Below, piece after piece: positions 1 to 7,105 of a stretch of 14,020 nt of DNA (the first letter of the stretch is position 1; every line of letters starts with the position of its first letter). Origin of the DNA: CAXSEF01 sp050920955 (lineage in GTDB: Bacteria; Pseudomonadota; Alphaproteobacteria; Acetobacterales; Acetobacteraceae); NCBI GenBank assembly GCA_050920955.1, contig JBPBQS010000055.1:1-14020 (forward strand), given 5' to 3'. The notes beneath the pieces are model-generated. The model was not told the DNA's origin. It ran no database searches and saw only the letters and a list, made by a program, of their open reading frames with translations. Made by a program: the position numbers and the translations under genes.

Positions 1-1221
1 GCAGTTGTAGGGGTCCTGCAGCAGCAGCTGGAACCCCCGCCGCATGGCGAGGCGCTCGCGCCGGTCCATGGCCGCGATGTCGCGCCCCTCGAACAGGATC
101 GAGCCCGCGTCCGGCTCCTCCACCCACGACAGCAGCCGCGACAGCGTCGACTTGCCGCACCCCGACTCCCCCACCAGGCCGAAGTTGTCGCCGGGGAACA
201 CGTCGAAGCTCACGCCGCGCACCGCCTGCACGTCCTGGCGCGCGAACAGCCGGCCGCGGCTCCTGACGTGGTAGGTCTTGGCGACGCCCGACACGCGCAG
301 GATCGGCTGCACGCCCGCGGACGCCGGGGCAGGGGCCCCCGCCACGCCGGCCGCCTGCGCCCCGGGCGGCGCCGGCACCGCCTCGCCGGTCCAGATGCGC
401 GGCGTGCGCGCGACGAGCTCGCGCGTCGCGGCATGGCGCGGCTGGCGCACCACCACCGCGGGATCGCCGCGCTCGACGATCCGCCCGCCGGCCAGCACCA
501 CCATCTCGTCGCACACCTCGGCGACCGAGGGCACCGAGGTGGAGATGAACACGATCGCCGTCGACATGCGCTCCCGCAGCTCGCGCAGCAGACGCACGAT
601 CTGCGCCGCCACGGTGACGTCGAGCGGCTGGATGACGTTGTCGCAGATCAGCAGGTCCGGCTCGGTGATCATCGCGTCCACGATCACCGCGCGCTGCAGC
701 ATCCCCCCCGAGTACTGCCCGGGGAACTCGCCGTAGCGCTGCGCCGCGGACGGGATGCGCACCGCGTCCAGCAGCGCCACCACGCGCCTGCGCGCCTCCG
801 CCATGTCGAGCCCCGCACCCTCGCTCCGCCCTCGCACCGCGCGCAGCTTCTCCGCGATCTGCACGCCGACCGGCAGCGTCGGGTCGAAGGCGCTGCCGGG
901 GTCTGCGCCGATGAAGCCGATGCGCGCGCGCGCCGCCCGCGCCACCGCCGGGTCCAGCAGGTCGCGCCCGCCGAACGTCACGCCGCCCCCCGTCACCGCG
1001 AGCGGCGAGGACACCCACCCCACCATCGCCTTGGCCAGCGTGGTCTTGCCCGACGCGCTCTCGCCGAGGATGCCGAGCACCCGGTCCCTGCGCACCGCGA
1101 GGTCGATGTCGTGCAGCACCGGCCTGCGCTCGCCCCCCCGCGCCAGCCCGATCGACAGCCCCGACAGCGCGAGCAGCGGCGCCTCCGCCCCGGCCGCCGG
1201 CGCCGCGAACCCGTCCGCCAT
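1..1221 (-). CDS. Fused dipeptide/oligopeptide-type ABC transporter ATPase (DppD-DppF-like), 3' end cut by window edge
   Basis: The visible 407 residues hold one complete nucleotide-binding domain (about 16-260), a Pro/Ala-rich linker (about 280-305) and the start of a second. It should energise the permeases encoded just upstream, acting at the inner face of the inner membrane. Domain 1 has a good Walker A (GESASGKT, 53-60) and signature (SGGM, 171-174). Its Q-loop reads GADP (Ala106 in place of Gln), its Walker B ends ICDN (Asn195 in place of catalytic Glu), and its H-loop reads ISTS (Thr228 in place of His). Domain 2 keeps Walker A GESGCGKST (351-359) and Q-loop LQDP (Gln402); its remaining motifs lie outside the window. 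The ATG at 1221 overlaps the TGA of the preceding permease by one base (TGATG), indicating translational coupling. The family is certain. The degenerate first domain is seen directly, but its consequence is inferred. Confidence 0.93.
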   Translation of the reverse strand, partial: MADGFAAPAAGAEAPLLALSGLSIGLARGGERRPVLHDIDLAVRRDRVLGILGESASGKTTLAKAMVGWVSSPLAVTGGGVTFGGRDLLDPAVARAARARIGFIGADPGSAFDPTLPVGVQIAEKLRAVRGRSEGAGLDMAEARRRVVALLDAVRIPSAAQRYGEFPGQYSGGMLQRAVIVDAMITEPDLLICDNVIQPLDVTVAAQIVRLLRELRERMSTAIVFISTSVPSVAEVCDEMVVLAGGRIVERGDPAVVVRQPRHAATRELVARTPRIWTGEAVPAPPGAQAAGVAGAPAPASAGVQPILRVSGVAKTYHVRSRGRLFARQDVQAVRGVSFDVFPGDNFGLVGESGCGKSTLSRLLSWVEEPDAGSILFEGRDIAAMDRRERLAMRRGFQLLLQDPYNC

Positions 1222-2138
1222 CAGGCCGTGCCCCCGAGGACGCGGTTGCGCGCCCGCTCGATCGCCGCCCCCACCAGGTTGATGCCCAGCAGGGAGGCGA
1301 ACAGGAACGCCCCCGGCATGGTCGCGATCCACCAGGCGTTGATCAGGTACTTGCGCCCGTCGGCGATGATGTTGCCGAAGGTGGGCGTGGGCGGCTGCAC
1401 GCCGATGCCGATGAAGCCCAGGATCGCCTCGAAGATCATCATGCGCGCGATGTCGAGCACGGCGACGAAGGCGATCGGCGGCAGCACGTTGGGCGCGATC
1501 ATCTGCACGATGATGCGCAGGTCCGAGGCGCCCAGGATGCGCGCGCCGCGCACGTACTCGCGCTGCCGTTCCGCGAGCGTCACCGATCGCGTGACCCGCG
1601 CATAGACCGGCCACCCCGACAGCGCCAGCACCGTGGTCACGGTCAGCGGCGTCGGCCGGTGCACCGTGAGGATGGTGATCGCCAGCACGATGAGCGGCAC
1701 CGCGAGCTGCGCGTCGGTGATGCGCATCAGCACGGTGTCGACCCAGCCGCCGTAGTAGCCGGCGACGAGCCCCACGCAGGCGCCGATCGCGAACATGACC
1801 ACCACCGCCGAGACGCTGATCGCCAGCGCGTTCTCCAGCCCCACCAGCGAGCGCAGCAGCAGGTCGCGCCCGAGCTGGTCCGTGCCGAGCGGGTGCGCCC
1901 AGGTGGCGCCGGCCAGGAAGATCGGCGGCCGGAACCGGTCCCTGATCTCGAGCTTCGTGGCCGACAGCGTCGTCAGGTGCGGATAGACCAGCGCCAGGCC
2001 GAGCAGGGCCGACAGCAGCACCGCGCCCAGCCTGAACTCGAACTGCGCCCGCGTCGCGCGCCACAGCCGCAGCCCCGGCCCCGCGCCGCGCGTCGCCGCT
2101 GCCGGCACCGCCGCCACGGCCACCCCGTCGGCGCCCAT
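1221..2138 (-). CDS. ABC transporter permease, DppC/OppC-like
   Basis: This 305-residue inner-membrane subunit would form half of the translocation channel with the DppB-like protein encoded upstream. A cytoplasmic N-terminus leads to a first membrane segment near residues 28-45. The OppC-type motif HPLGTDQLGRDLL follows, then a run of hydrophobic segments of the BPD_transp_1 fold. The coupling-helix (EAA) region is recognisable as EYVRGARILGASDLRI followed by PNVLPP. Length is normal for the family (about 290-310). I start it at the ATG at 2138, which shares one base with the DppB stop codon (TGATG). The longer open frame reaching back to 2702 only overlaps the DppB gene and is Arg/Ala-rich shadow sequence. 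The family assignment is firm; the substrate is unknown. Confidence 0.93.
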   Translation of the reverse strand: MGADGVAVAAVPAAATRGAGPGLRLWRATRAQFEFRLGAVLLSALLGLALVYPHLTTLSATKLEIRDRFRPPIFLAGATWAHPLGTDQLGRDLLLRSLVGLENALAISVSAVVVMFAIGACVGLVAGYYGGWVDTVLMRITDAQLAVPLIVLAITILTVHRPTPLTVTTVLALSGWPVYARVTRSVTLAERQREYVRGARILGASDLRIIVQMIAPNVLPPIAFVAVLDIARMMIFEAILGFIGIGVQPPTPTFGNIIADGRKYLINAWWIATMPGAFLFASLLGINLVGAAIERARNRVLGGTA

Positions 2139-3115
2139 CAGAAGTCCAGCCTCGGGTCGATGCGCGTCGAGACGAGGTCGACCAGGATGTTGATGACCAC
2201 GAAGATGCAGGCCGACAGCAGCGCCACGCCCTGGATCACCGGGAAGTCGCGCTGCAGCACCGCCTGCACGGTGAGCAGCCCGAAGCCGGGATAGTTGAAG
2301 ATGTACTCCACGATCAGCACGCCTCCGAGCAGCGCGCCGATCTGCACGCCGAACAGGTTGAGCACGGGCACGGCCGCGTTGCGCACGACGTGGCGCAGGA
2401 AGATCCGCCGCCGCGACAGCCCGCGCACCTCGGCCAGGGTGACGAAGCCCTGCCGCTTGGCCGAAGCCACGGACAGGCTCAGGGAGCGCATGAACAGCGG
2501 CGACATCTCGATCGCGATCACGAACGCCGGCAGGATCGTGTAGGCGAACCCCTCGTAGCCGATCGACGGGATCCAGCGCAGCTGTGCGGTCACCACCATC
2601 GCCAGCACGATGCCCAGCCAGAAGTTCGGCACCGAGACGAACACCGAGCCCAGGTACAGCGCGAGCCGGTCCGGCCACCCCCCCGCGTTCAGCCCCGCCC
2701 ACACGCCGAGCGGCACCGCGATCGCGGCCGCGAACACCATCGCGAGCCCGGCGAGCTGCAGCGTCATCGGCACGTTCTCGGCCAGCAGGTCGAGCACCTC
2801 CGCCTTGTCCCCGTCCCCGCCGTCGTCGCGCGACCCCGACACCATCGAGCCGCTGCGCGCCCTGGTGAACGAGCGCCCGAGGTCGCCGTGCAGCGCGCGG
2901 CCGAGCCAGCGCACGTACTGCACCGGGATCGGGTCGCGCAGCCCCATGGCGCGCGAGGTGGCCTCGACCACCGCGTCGCTGGCCATGGGCCCGAGGACGA
3001 GCCGCGCCGGGTCGCCCGGCACCAGGCGCAGCACGGCGAAGATCGCGAACGAGACGATCAGCACGATCGGCACGCCCTGCGCCAGCCGCCGCGCGAGGAA
3101 CGGGAGGAGGGCCAC
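2138..3115 (-). CDS. ABC transporter permease, DppB/OppB-like
   Basis: This 325-residue permease subunit carries the family N-terminus (FLARRLAQGVPIVLIVSFAIF, then RLVPGDPA), which forms the first membrane helix followed by the conserved periplasmic start. The LHGDLGRSF motif lies near residues 75-83. The coupling-helix region reads EVRGLSRRRIFLRHVVRNA, and the C-terminus has the family signature YPGFGLL with a closing DPRLDF. Between LHGDLGRSF and the second helix there is an extra polar stretch (about 87-104, rich in Gly, Ser and Asp) that typical DppB proteins lack. By topology it should face the periplasm, where the binding protein docks. Translation appears to begin at GTG 3115, ten bases after the binding-protein gene, with a GAGG lying over that gene's stop codon. 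The substrate is not evident. Confidence 0.92.
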   Translation of the reverse strand: MALLPFLARRLAQGVPIVLIVSFAIFAVLRLVPGDPARLVLGPMASDAVVEATSRAMGLRDPIPVQYVRWLGRALHGDLGRSFTRARSGSMVSGSRDDGGDGDKAEVLDLLAENVPMTLQLAGLAMVFAAAIAVPLGVWAGLNAGGWPDRLALYLGSVFVSVPNFWLGIVLAMVVTAQLRWIPSIGYEGFAYTILPAFVIAIEMSPLFMRSLSLSVASAKRQGFVTLAEVRGLSRRRIFLRHVVRNAAVPVLNLFGVQIGALLGGVLIVEYIFNYPGFGLLTVQAVLQRDFPVIQGVALLSACIFVVINILVDLVSTRIDPRLDF

Positions 3116-3125
3116 GACCGCCGCC

Positions 3126-4703
3126 TCAGACGCCCTTGAACTCCGCGCGCGACGCGTCCATCGGCCCGTTCGGGAAGATGAACAGCCCCTCCAGCCCCTT
3201 GCGCGTGGCGTTGAGGTTGACCGAGGTGAACAGCGCCAGCGACGGCGCCTTGGACGCGATCACCTCCGTCGCCTTGCCCACCAGCGCCTGGCGCGCCGCC
3301 GTGTCCGTCTCCGCGCGCTCCGCCTCCAGCGCGCGGTCGATGTCGGGATCGGCGATGCCGTTGATGATGCCGCCGCGCGACCCCGCCTTGGACGAGAACA
3401 TCGCGCGCAGCACCATGTCCGGCTCCGGCGTCGCGGTGGACCAGCCGCAGTCGATCATGTTGCCGTCCGCCTCGCTGCCGGCGCGCTGGTAGAGCCGGTC
3501 GCCCCAGGCCGCGGTCTCCATCACCGTGAGCTTCACGTCGAAGCCCTGCTCGCCCATCATCGCCGCGATCAGCTCGCCGTACTCCTTGGTCTTGGGATAG
3601 AAGCCGGTCGAGGTGATGTACTCGACCTGCGGCAGCCCCTTGCCCTTCGGAAACCCGGCTTTCGCAAGCAGGTCCTGGCACGCCGCCGCGTCGAACTCCG
3701 GATAGCCCGGCACCTTCTCGTAGCCGAACTTCAGCGGGCTGATGTACGAGCTCGAGGCCGCCCCCGCCGCCCCCATCAGCTCGAGGATCTGCGATCGGTC
3801 GATGGCGTGGCACGCGGCCAGGCGCACCATCGCGTTGTCGAACGGCGCCTTGTTGCAGCGGAAGTGCAGGTACTTGTTCTCTGTCGACAGCGTGTGCGCC
3901 GTGGCGACGCGCCCGTCCTTGCCCAGCGTGTCGTACTGCTCCGGCTCCAGCCGCTGCAGCACGTCGATGTTGCCGCTCTGCAGCCCGAGCACGCGCGTGG
4001 TGGCATCGGCGACATAGGTGAACTGCACCTCGGCAAGCAGCGGCCTGCCGCGGAAGAACTTGTCGAACGCCTCCAGGTGCGAGGTGTTGCCCTGCTGCTC
4101 CCTGAACCGGAACGGCCCGGTGCCGTTCGGCCGCTGCGCGAGCGTGGCCGGCGTGGCGACGTCGGCCTTGGACATGACCGCCATGAACCCGCCGACGAAC
4201 TGGAACGCCGAGGCGGGGAAGCCGAACCGCTTCGTGTGCACCCGCGCGGTCAGCCGGTCGACGACCTCGACCTCGCACTGCCCGGGATACATCGCACTCG
4301 CCGGGCGCGCGGGATCGGTCGCGTACTCCATCGTCGCCTTGACGTCCTCGGCCGAGAACGCCGCGCCGTTGTGGAAGGTGACGCCGTCGCGCAGCCTGTA
4401 CTCCAGCGTGTAGGGATCGATCAGGGTCTGCCCGGTCGCCAGCTCCCACACGATCTCCGTCGGGTTCTCCGGGCGCAGCGGCGTGCGGAACAGCTGCCCG
4501 AACACGAAGCCCTCGAAGTTGATCTGCCCGAGCGACGTGTGGCTGGTCGGGTCCCAGCTCCCGGTCACCGGCTCGGCGGAGGCGAACACCAGGGTGTTGC
4601 GCCCCGCGGCATGGCCCCGGCCGATGAACGGCGCGGACAGCGCGAGCGACGCGCCGGCCTGCGTGGCGGCACCCAGGAACGTGCGTCGCGACAGTTTGAA
4701 CAT
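3126..4703 (-). CDS. ABC transporter substrate-binding protein (SBP_bac_5, peptide/nickel/opine type), Tat-exported
   Basis: This 525-residue periplasmic receptor captures the solute and delivers it to the two permeases encoded next. The N-terminus is a twin-arginine signal: SRRTFLGAA at residues 5-13, a hydrophobic stretch, and a likely cleavage near GHAA (about 30-33). The mature protein shows the family-5 pattern, including EYRLRDGVTFHNG followed by SAEDVKATMEYA. Length is typical of DppA-like proteins (about 500-540). The start is the ATG at 4703, preceded by GAGG with five bases of spacing. As first gene of the operon it probably carries the promoter in the 251-nt divergent gap toward the transaminase gene. 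Ligands in this family include di- and oligopeptides, nickel, opines, glutathione and sugars, and the sequence does not decide between them. Neighbouring amino-compound enzymes favour a peptide- or amino-acid-like ligand (inference). Confidence 0.93.
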   Translation of the reverse strand: MFKLSRRTFLGAATQAGASLALSAPFIGRGHAAGRNTLVFASAEPVTGSWDPTSHTSLGQINFEGFVFGQLFRTPLRPENPTEIVWELATGQTLIDPYTLEYRLRDGVTFHNGAAFSAEDVKATMEYATDPARPASAMYPGQCEVEVVDRLTARVHTKRFGFPASAFQFVGGFMAVMSKADVATPATLAQRPNGTGPFRFREQQGNTSHLEAFDKFFRGRPLLAEVQFTYVADATTRVLGLQSGNIDVLQRLEPEQYDTLGKDGRVATAHTLSTENKYLHFRCNKAPFDNAMVRLAACHAIDRSQILELMGAAGAASSSYISPLKFGYEKVPGYPEFDAAACQDLLAKAGFPKGKGLPQVEYITSTGFYPKTKEYGELIAAMMGEQGFDVKLTVMETAAWGDRLYQRAGSEADGNMIDCGWSTATPEPDMVLRAMFSSKAGSRGGIINGIADPDIDRALEAERAETDTAARQALVGKATEVIASKAPSLALFTSVNLNATRKGLEGLFIFPNGPMDASRAEFKGV

Positions 4704-4954
4704 TTCAACCTCGGCATGACATTCGTGGATCCCGCAGCCGTTGCGAGTGATGCATTGCCCCGGTGCGGAACCGGCGATCCTGAACGCCGCCTCCGGTATG
4801 CCGCACCTGCGAACAGCCTACGCACAGCGTCGCGGCTTCGCAAAGCCCCATTCTCCCCGAAGCGCGCGGCCATCTGCCCGCAACACGCCAACGCTCCTGT
4901 TGCGGCGCGCAATGCGATGGCCCACCGTGGCCGCGGGCGCAGCAGGAGACGGAC
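4704..4954. promoter_or_regulatory. Divergent intergenic region between the ABC importer and transaminase operons
   Basis: This 251-bp gap must hold the promoters for two opposite transcription units. Its base composition is less extreme than the flanking genes. I could not identify a convincing -35/-10 pair on either strand. Short inverted repeats are present, for example CCGGT/ACCGG at 4760-4774 (5-bp arms, 5-nt loop) and GCTTCG/CGAAGC at 4835-4863 (6-bp arms, 17-nt loop). Both are short enough to be chance in GC-rich DNA. No coding potential beyond shadow frames was seen. Confidence 0.5.
4944..4948 (+). promoter_or_regulatory. Ribosome binding site of the transaminase gene
   Basis: AGGAG lies six bases before the ATG at 4955. 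It fixes the start of the transaminase there, although the same frame is open only slightly downstream of other possible starts. The resulting N-terminus (FWMPFTANRQF at 24-34) begins at the expected distance for this enzyme family. Confidence 0.75.
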
Positions 4955-6310
4955 ATGGACCAGGCGGTGCAGAATCTCGACGGAGCGGAAATCCTCTCCA
5001 ACGACCCGCCGGGCATGGACAGCTTCTGGATGCCGTTCACCGCGAACCGGCAGTTCCGCAGCGCCCCGCGCATGCTCGTCTCCGCGCAGGACATGCACTA
5101 CGTCGCCGACGACGGCCGGGGCATCCTCGACGGCGTCGCCGGCCTGTGGTGCTGCAACGCCGGCCACTGCCGCCCGCGCATCGTCGACGCGATCCAGCGC
5201 CAGGCCGCGACGATGGACTTCGCGCCGACCTTCCAGATGGGCCACCCCCTGGCGTTCGAGGCCGCCGAGCGCGTCGCCGCCCTGTTCCCCGCCGACCTCA
5301 ACCGCGTGTTCTTCACCAACTCCGGCTCCGAGGGCGTCGACACCGCGCTCAAGATCGCGCTCGCCTACCACCGCGTGCGCGGCCAGGGCACCCGCACCCG
5401 CCTGATCGGCCGCGAGCGCGGCTACCACGGCGTGGGTTTCGGCGGCATCTCGGTCGGCGGCATCCCCGGCAACCGCAAGCATTTCGGCGGCCTGCTGACC
5501 GGCGTGGACCACCTGCCGCACACCCACGACCCCGTGCGCAACGCCTTCAGCCGCGGCCAGCCGCAACATGGCGCCGAGCGCGCCGACGCGCTGGACGGCA
5601 TCGTCGCCCTGCACGACGCGAGCAACATCGCCGCCGTGATCGTCGAGCCCCTGTCCGGCTCCACCGGCGTGCTGGTCCCCCCGCTCGGCTACCTGCAGCG
5701 CCTGCGCGAGATCTGCACGCGCCACGGCATCCTGCTGATCTTCGACGAGGTGATCAGCGGCTTCGGCCGCCTCGCCGCCCCCTTCGCCGTCGACCGTTTC
5801 GGCGTCGTCCCCGACATGGTGATCGTGGCCAAGGGCATCACCAACGGCGCGATCCCGATGGGCGCCGTGGTGGTGCGCCAGGAGATCCACGACGCCTTCA
5901 TGACCGGCGGCGAGGCGCAGATCGAGCTGCCCCACGGCTACACCTACTCCGGCCACCCGATGGCCGCCGCCGCCGCCATCGCCACGCTGGACACCTACGC
6001 CGAGGAGGGCCTGTTCGAGCGCGCCGCCGAGCTGGAGCCGTACTTCGCCGACGCCGTGCACGGCCTGCGCGACGCCGGCCCGGTGATCGACGTGCGCACC
6101 CTGGGCCTGGTCGCCGGCATCGAGCTGGAGCCCCGCCCCGGCGAACCCGGCGCGCGCGCCTACGACGTGCTGTGCGCCTGCTTCGAGGCCGGCGTGCTGG
6201 TCCGCACCACCGGCGAGACCGTCGCCCTCTCGCCCCCGCTCATCGTCTCCCGCCCACAGATCGACGAGATCGTCGGCACGCTGGCGGAGGTGCTCCGCCG
6301 CGTGGCCTGA
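4955..6310 (+). CDS. Omega-amino acid / beta-alanine:pyruvate transaminase (class III, PLP-dependent)
   Basis: A 451-residue cytoplasmic aminotransferase. It moves the amino group of beta-alanine or another omega-amino acid/amine to pyruvate, giving malonate semialdehyde (or another aldehyde) and L-alanine. The N-terminal FWMPFTANRQF (24-34) and GLWCCNAGH (63-71) are hallmarks of the beta-alanine:pyruvate group (BauA/OAPT). Other visible residues are the phosphate-binding NSGSEG (122-127), Tyr157-His158 that packs on the cofactor ring, Asp264 in FDEVISGFGR that contacts the pyridine nitrogen, and the Schiff-base Lys293 in AKGITNGAIPMG. Arg417 is a candidate for binding the substrate carboxylate. 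Length matches the family. It is divergent from the ABC importer and followed after 62 nt by an acetyltransferase gene on the same strand. The subgroup is well supported; true substrates may be other amines. Confidence 0.92.
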   Translation: MDQAVQNLDGAEILSNDPPGMDSFWMPFTANRQFRSAPRMLVSAQDMHYVADDGRGILDGVAGLWCCNAGHCRPRIVDAIQRQAATMDFAPTFQMGHPLAFEAAERVAALFPADLNRVFFTNSGSEGVDTALKIALAYHRVRGQGTRTRLIGRERGYHGVGFGGISVGGIPGNRKHFGGLLTGVDHLPHTHDPVRNAFSRGQPQHGAERADALDGIVALHDASNIAAVIVEPLSGSTGVLVPPLGYLQRLREICTRHGILLIFDEVISGFGRLAAPFAVDRFGVVPDMVIVAKGITNGAIPMGAVVVRQEIHDAFMTGGEAQIELPHGYTYSGHPMAAAAAIATLDTYAEEGLFERAAELEPYFADAVHGLRDAGPVIDVRTLGLVAGIELEPRPGEPGARAYDVLCACFEAGVLVRTTGETVALSPPLIVSRPQIDEIVGTLAEVLRRVA

Positions 6311-6323
6311 CCCGACACGAACC

Positions 6324-6350
6324 GCGCGGGGCAGGGCAGGGGCCCCGCGC
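6324..6350 (+). other. Intercistronic GC-rich hairpin
   Basis: GCGCGGGGC (6324-6332) and GCCCCGCGC (6342-6350) are perfect 9-bp inverted repeats around a 9-nt loop, beginning 13 bases after the transaminase stop codon. No T-tract follows, so it is not a classical intrinsic terminator. It could stabilise the transaminase message or reduce read-through into the acetyltransferase gene. The structure is seen; the role is inferred. Confidence 0.45.
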
Positions 6351-6372
6351 CCCGCCACCGCCGGAACACCCC

Positions 6373-7092
6373 ATGCCCGACCGCCTCGACGCCTTCGCCC
6401 AGCCCATCGGCGACCCCGTGCCGCACTGGACGCCGCGCGCCCTGCCGCCGCCGACCCCGATGCACGGCCGCTTCTGCCGCGTCGTGCCCCTCGACGTGGA
6501 CCAGCACGCCGCCGCCCTGCACGCCGCCTACGCGGAATCCCCCGACGGCCGCGGCTGGACCTACCTGCCCGCCGACCCGTTCCCCACGCTCGCCGAATAC
6601 CGCGACGCCCTGCACGCCGCGACTGCCGGCACCGACCCCCTGCCGCACGCGATCCTCGACGCCACGACCGGCGAGCCGCTCGGCGCCGCCTCCTTCATGC
6701 GCATCGACCGTGCCCACGGCACCATCGAGATCGGCGCGATCCACTTCTCCCCGCGCCTGCAGCGCCGCCCCGCCGCCACCGAGGCGCTCGCCCTGATGAT
6801 GCGCCGCGCCTTCGACGAGCTGGGCTACCGCCGCCTCGAATGGAAGTGCGACAGCCTGAACGCGCCCTCGCGCGCCGCCGCCCTGCGCCTCGGCTTCAGC
6901 TACGAGGGCCTCTTCCGCCAGGCCGTCGTCTACAAGGGCCGCAGCCGCGACACCGCCTGGTTCTCCGTCACCGACGCCGACTGGCCCACGGTGCGCGCGG
7001 GCCTCGACGCCTGGCTCGACCCCGCGAACTTCGACCCCTCCGGCCTCCAGCGCCGATCGCTCCAGGCCGCACGAACCCACGCCGCCGCCTGA
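6373..7092 (+). CDS. GNAT-family N-acetyltransferase (RimJ/RimL-like, Acetyltransf_3)
   Basis: A 239-residue cytoplasmic protein predicted to transfer an acetyl group from acetyl-CoA to an amine acceptor. Residues about 31-200 carry the GNAT fold. An early strand LGAASFMRIDRAHGTIEIG leads to the acetyl-CoA-binding turn around LQRRPAATEAL (130-140), which departs from the common Q/R-x-x-G-x-G/A pattern. Downstream lie the RimJ/L-like hallmarks RRLEWKCDSLNAPSRAA and LRLGFSYEG, in which Asn and Ser-Arg precede the last helix. The chosen ATG at 6373 starts the recognisable sequence (GDPVPHW, then GRFCRVVPL). The open frame extends far upstream only as shadow of the transaminase gene. Its ribosome site is weak (GGAA). 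It probably shares a transcript with the transaminase, so the acceptor could be an amine from the same pathway (inference). Confidence 0.88.
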   Translation: MPDRLDAFAQPIGDPVPHWTPRALPPPTPMHGRFCRVVPLDVDQHAAALHAAYAESPDGRGWTYLPADPFPTLAEYRDALHAATAGTDPLPHAILDATTGEPLGAASFMRIDRAHGTIEIGAIHFSPRLQRRPAATEALALMMRRAFDELGYRRLEWKCDSLNAPSRAAALRLGFSYEGLFRQAVVYKGRSRDTAWFSVTDADWPTVRAGLDAWLDPANFDPSGLQRRSLQAARTHAAA

Positions 7093-7105
7093 ACGCAGCC
7101 CCGCG

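Noticed and set aside
1..1221. The ABC ATPase gene as a pseudogene because of its missing catalytic residues
   Set aside because: The frame is intact over all 407 visible codons, Walker A, the signature motif and the second domain are preserved, and it is coupled in an otherwise intact operon. Loss of selected catalytic residues fits a degenerate-site design better than decay.
268..1605. A 445-codon plus-strand open frame opposite the ABC ATPase
   Set aside because: It is an Arg/His-rich shadow. The minus strand encodes a clean ABC ATPase with Walker A and signature motifs.
1221..2702. A 493-residue version of the DppC-like permease
   Set aside because: The extra N-terminal residues overlap the DppB gene out of frame, are Arg/Ala/Gly-rich, and match nothing. 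The ATG at 2138 is translationally coupled to the DppB stop.
4760..4774. A 5-bp dyad CCGGT/ACCGG as an operator
   Set aside because: Short arms made of G and C are expected by chance in this composition. I keep it only as a description of the intergenic region.
2610..5405. A 931-codon plus-strand open frame opposite the importer genes
   Set aside because: It lies antisense to the binding-protein, DppB and intergenic sequences, has Arg/Ala/His-rich low-complexity translation with no recognisable motif, and runs through the divergent promoter region into the transaminase gene in another frame. This is typical of very GC-rich DNA.
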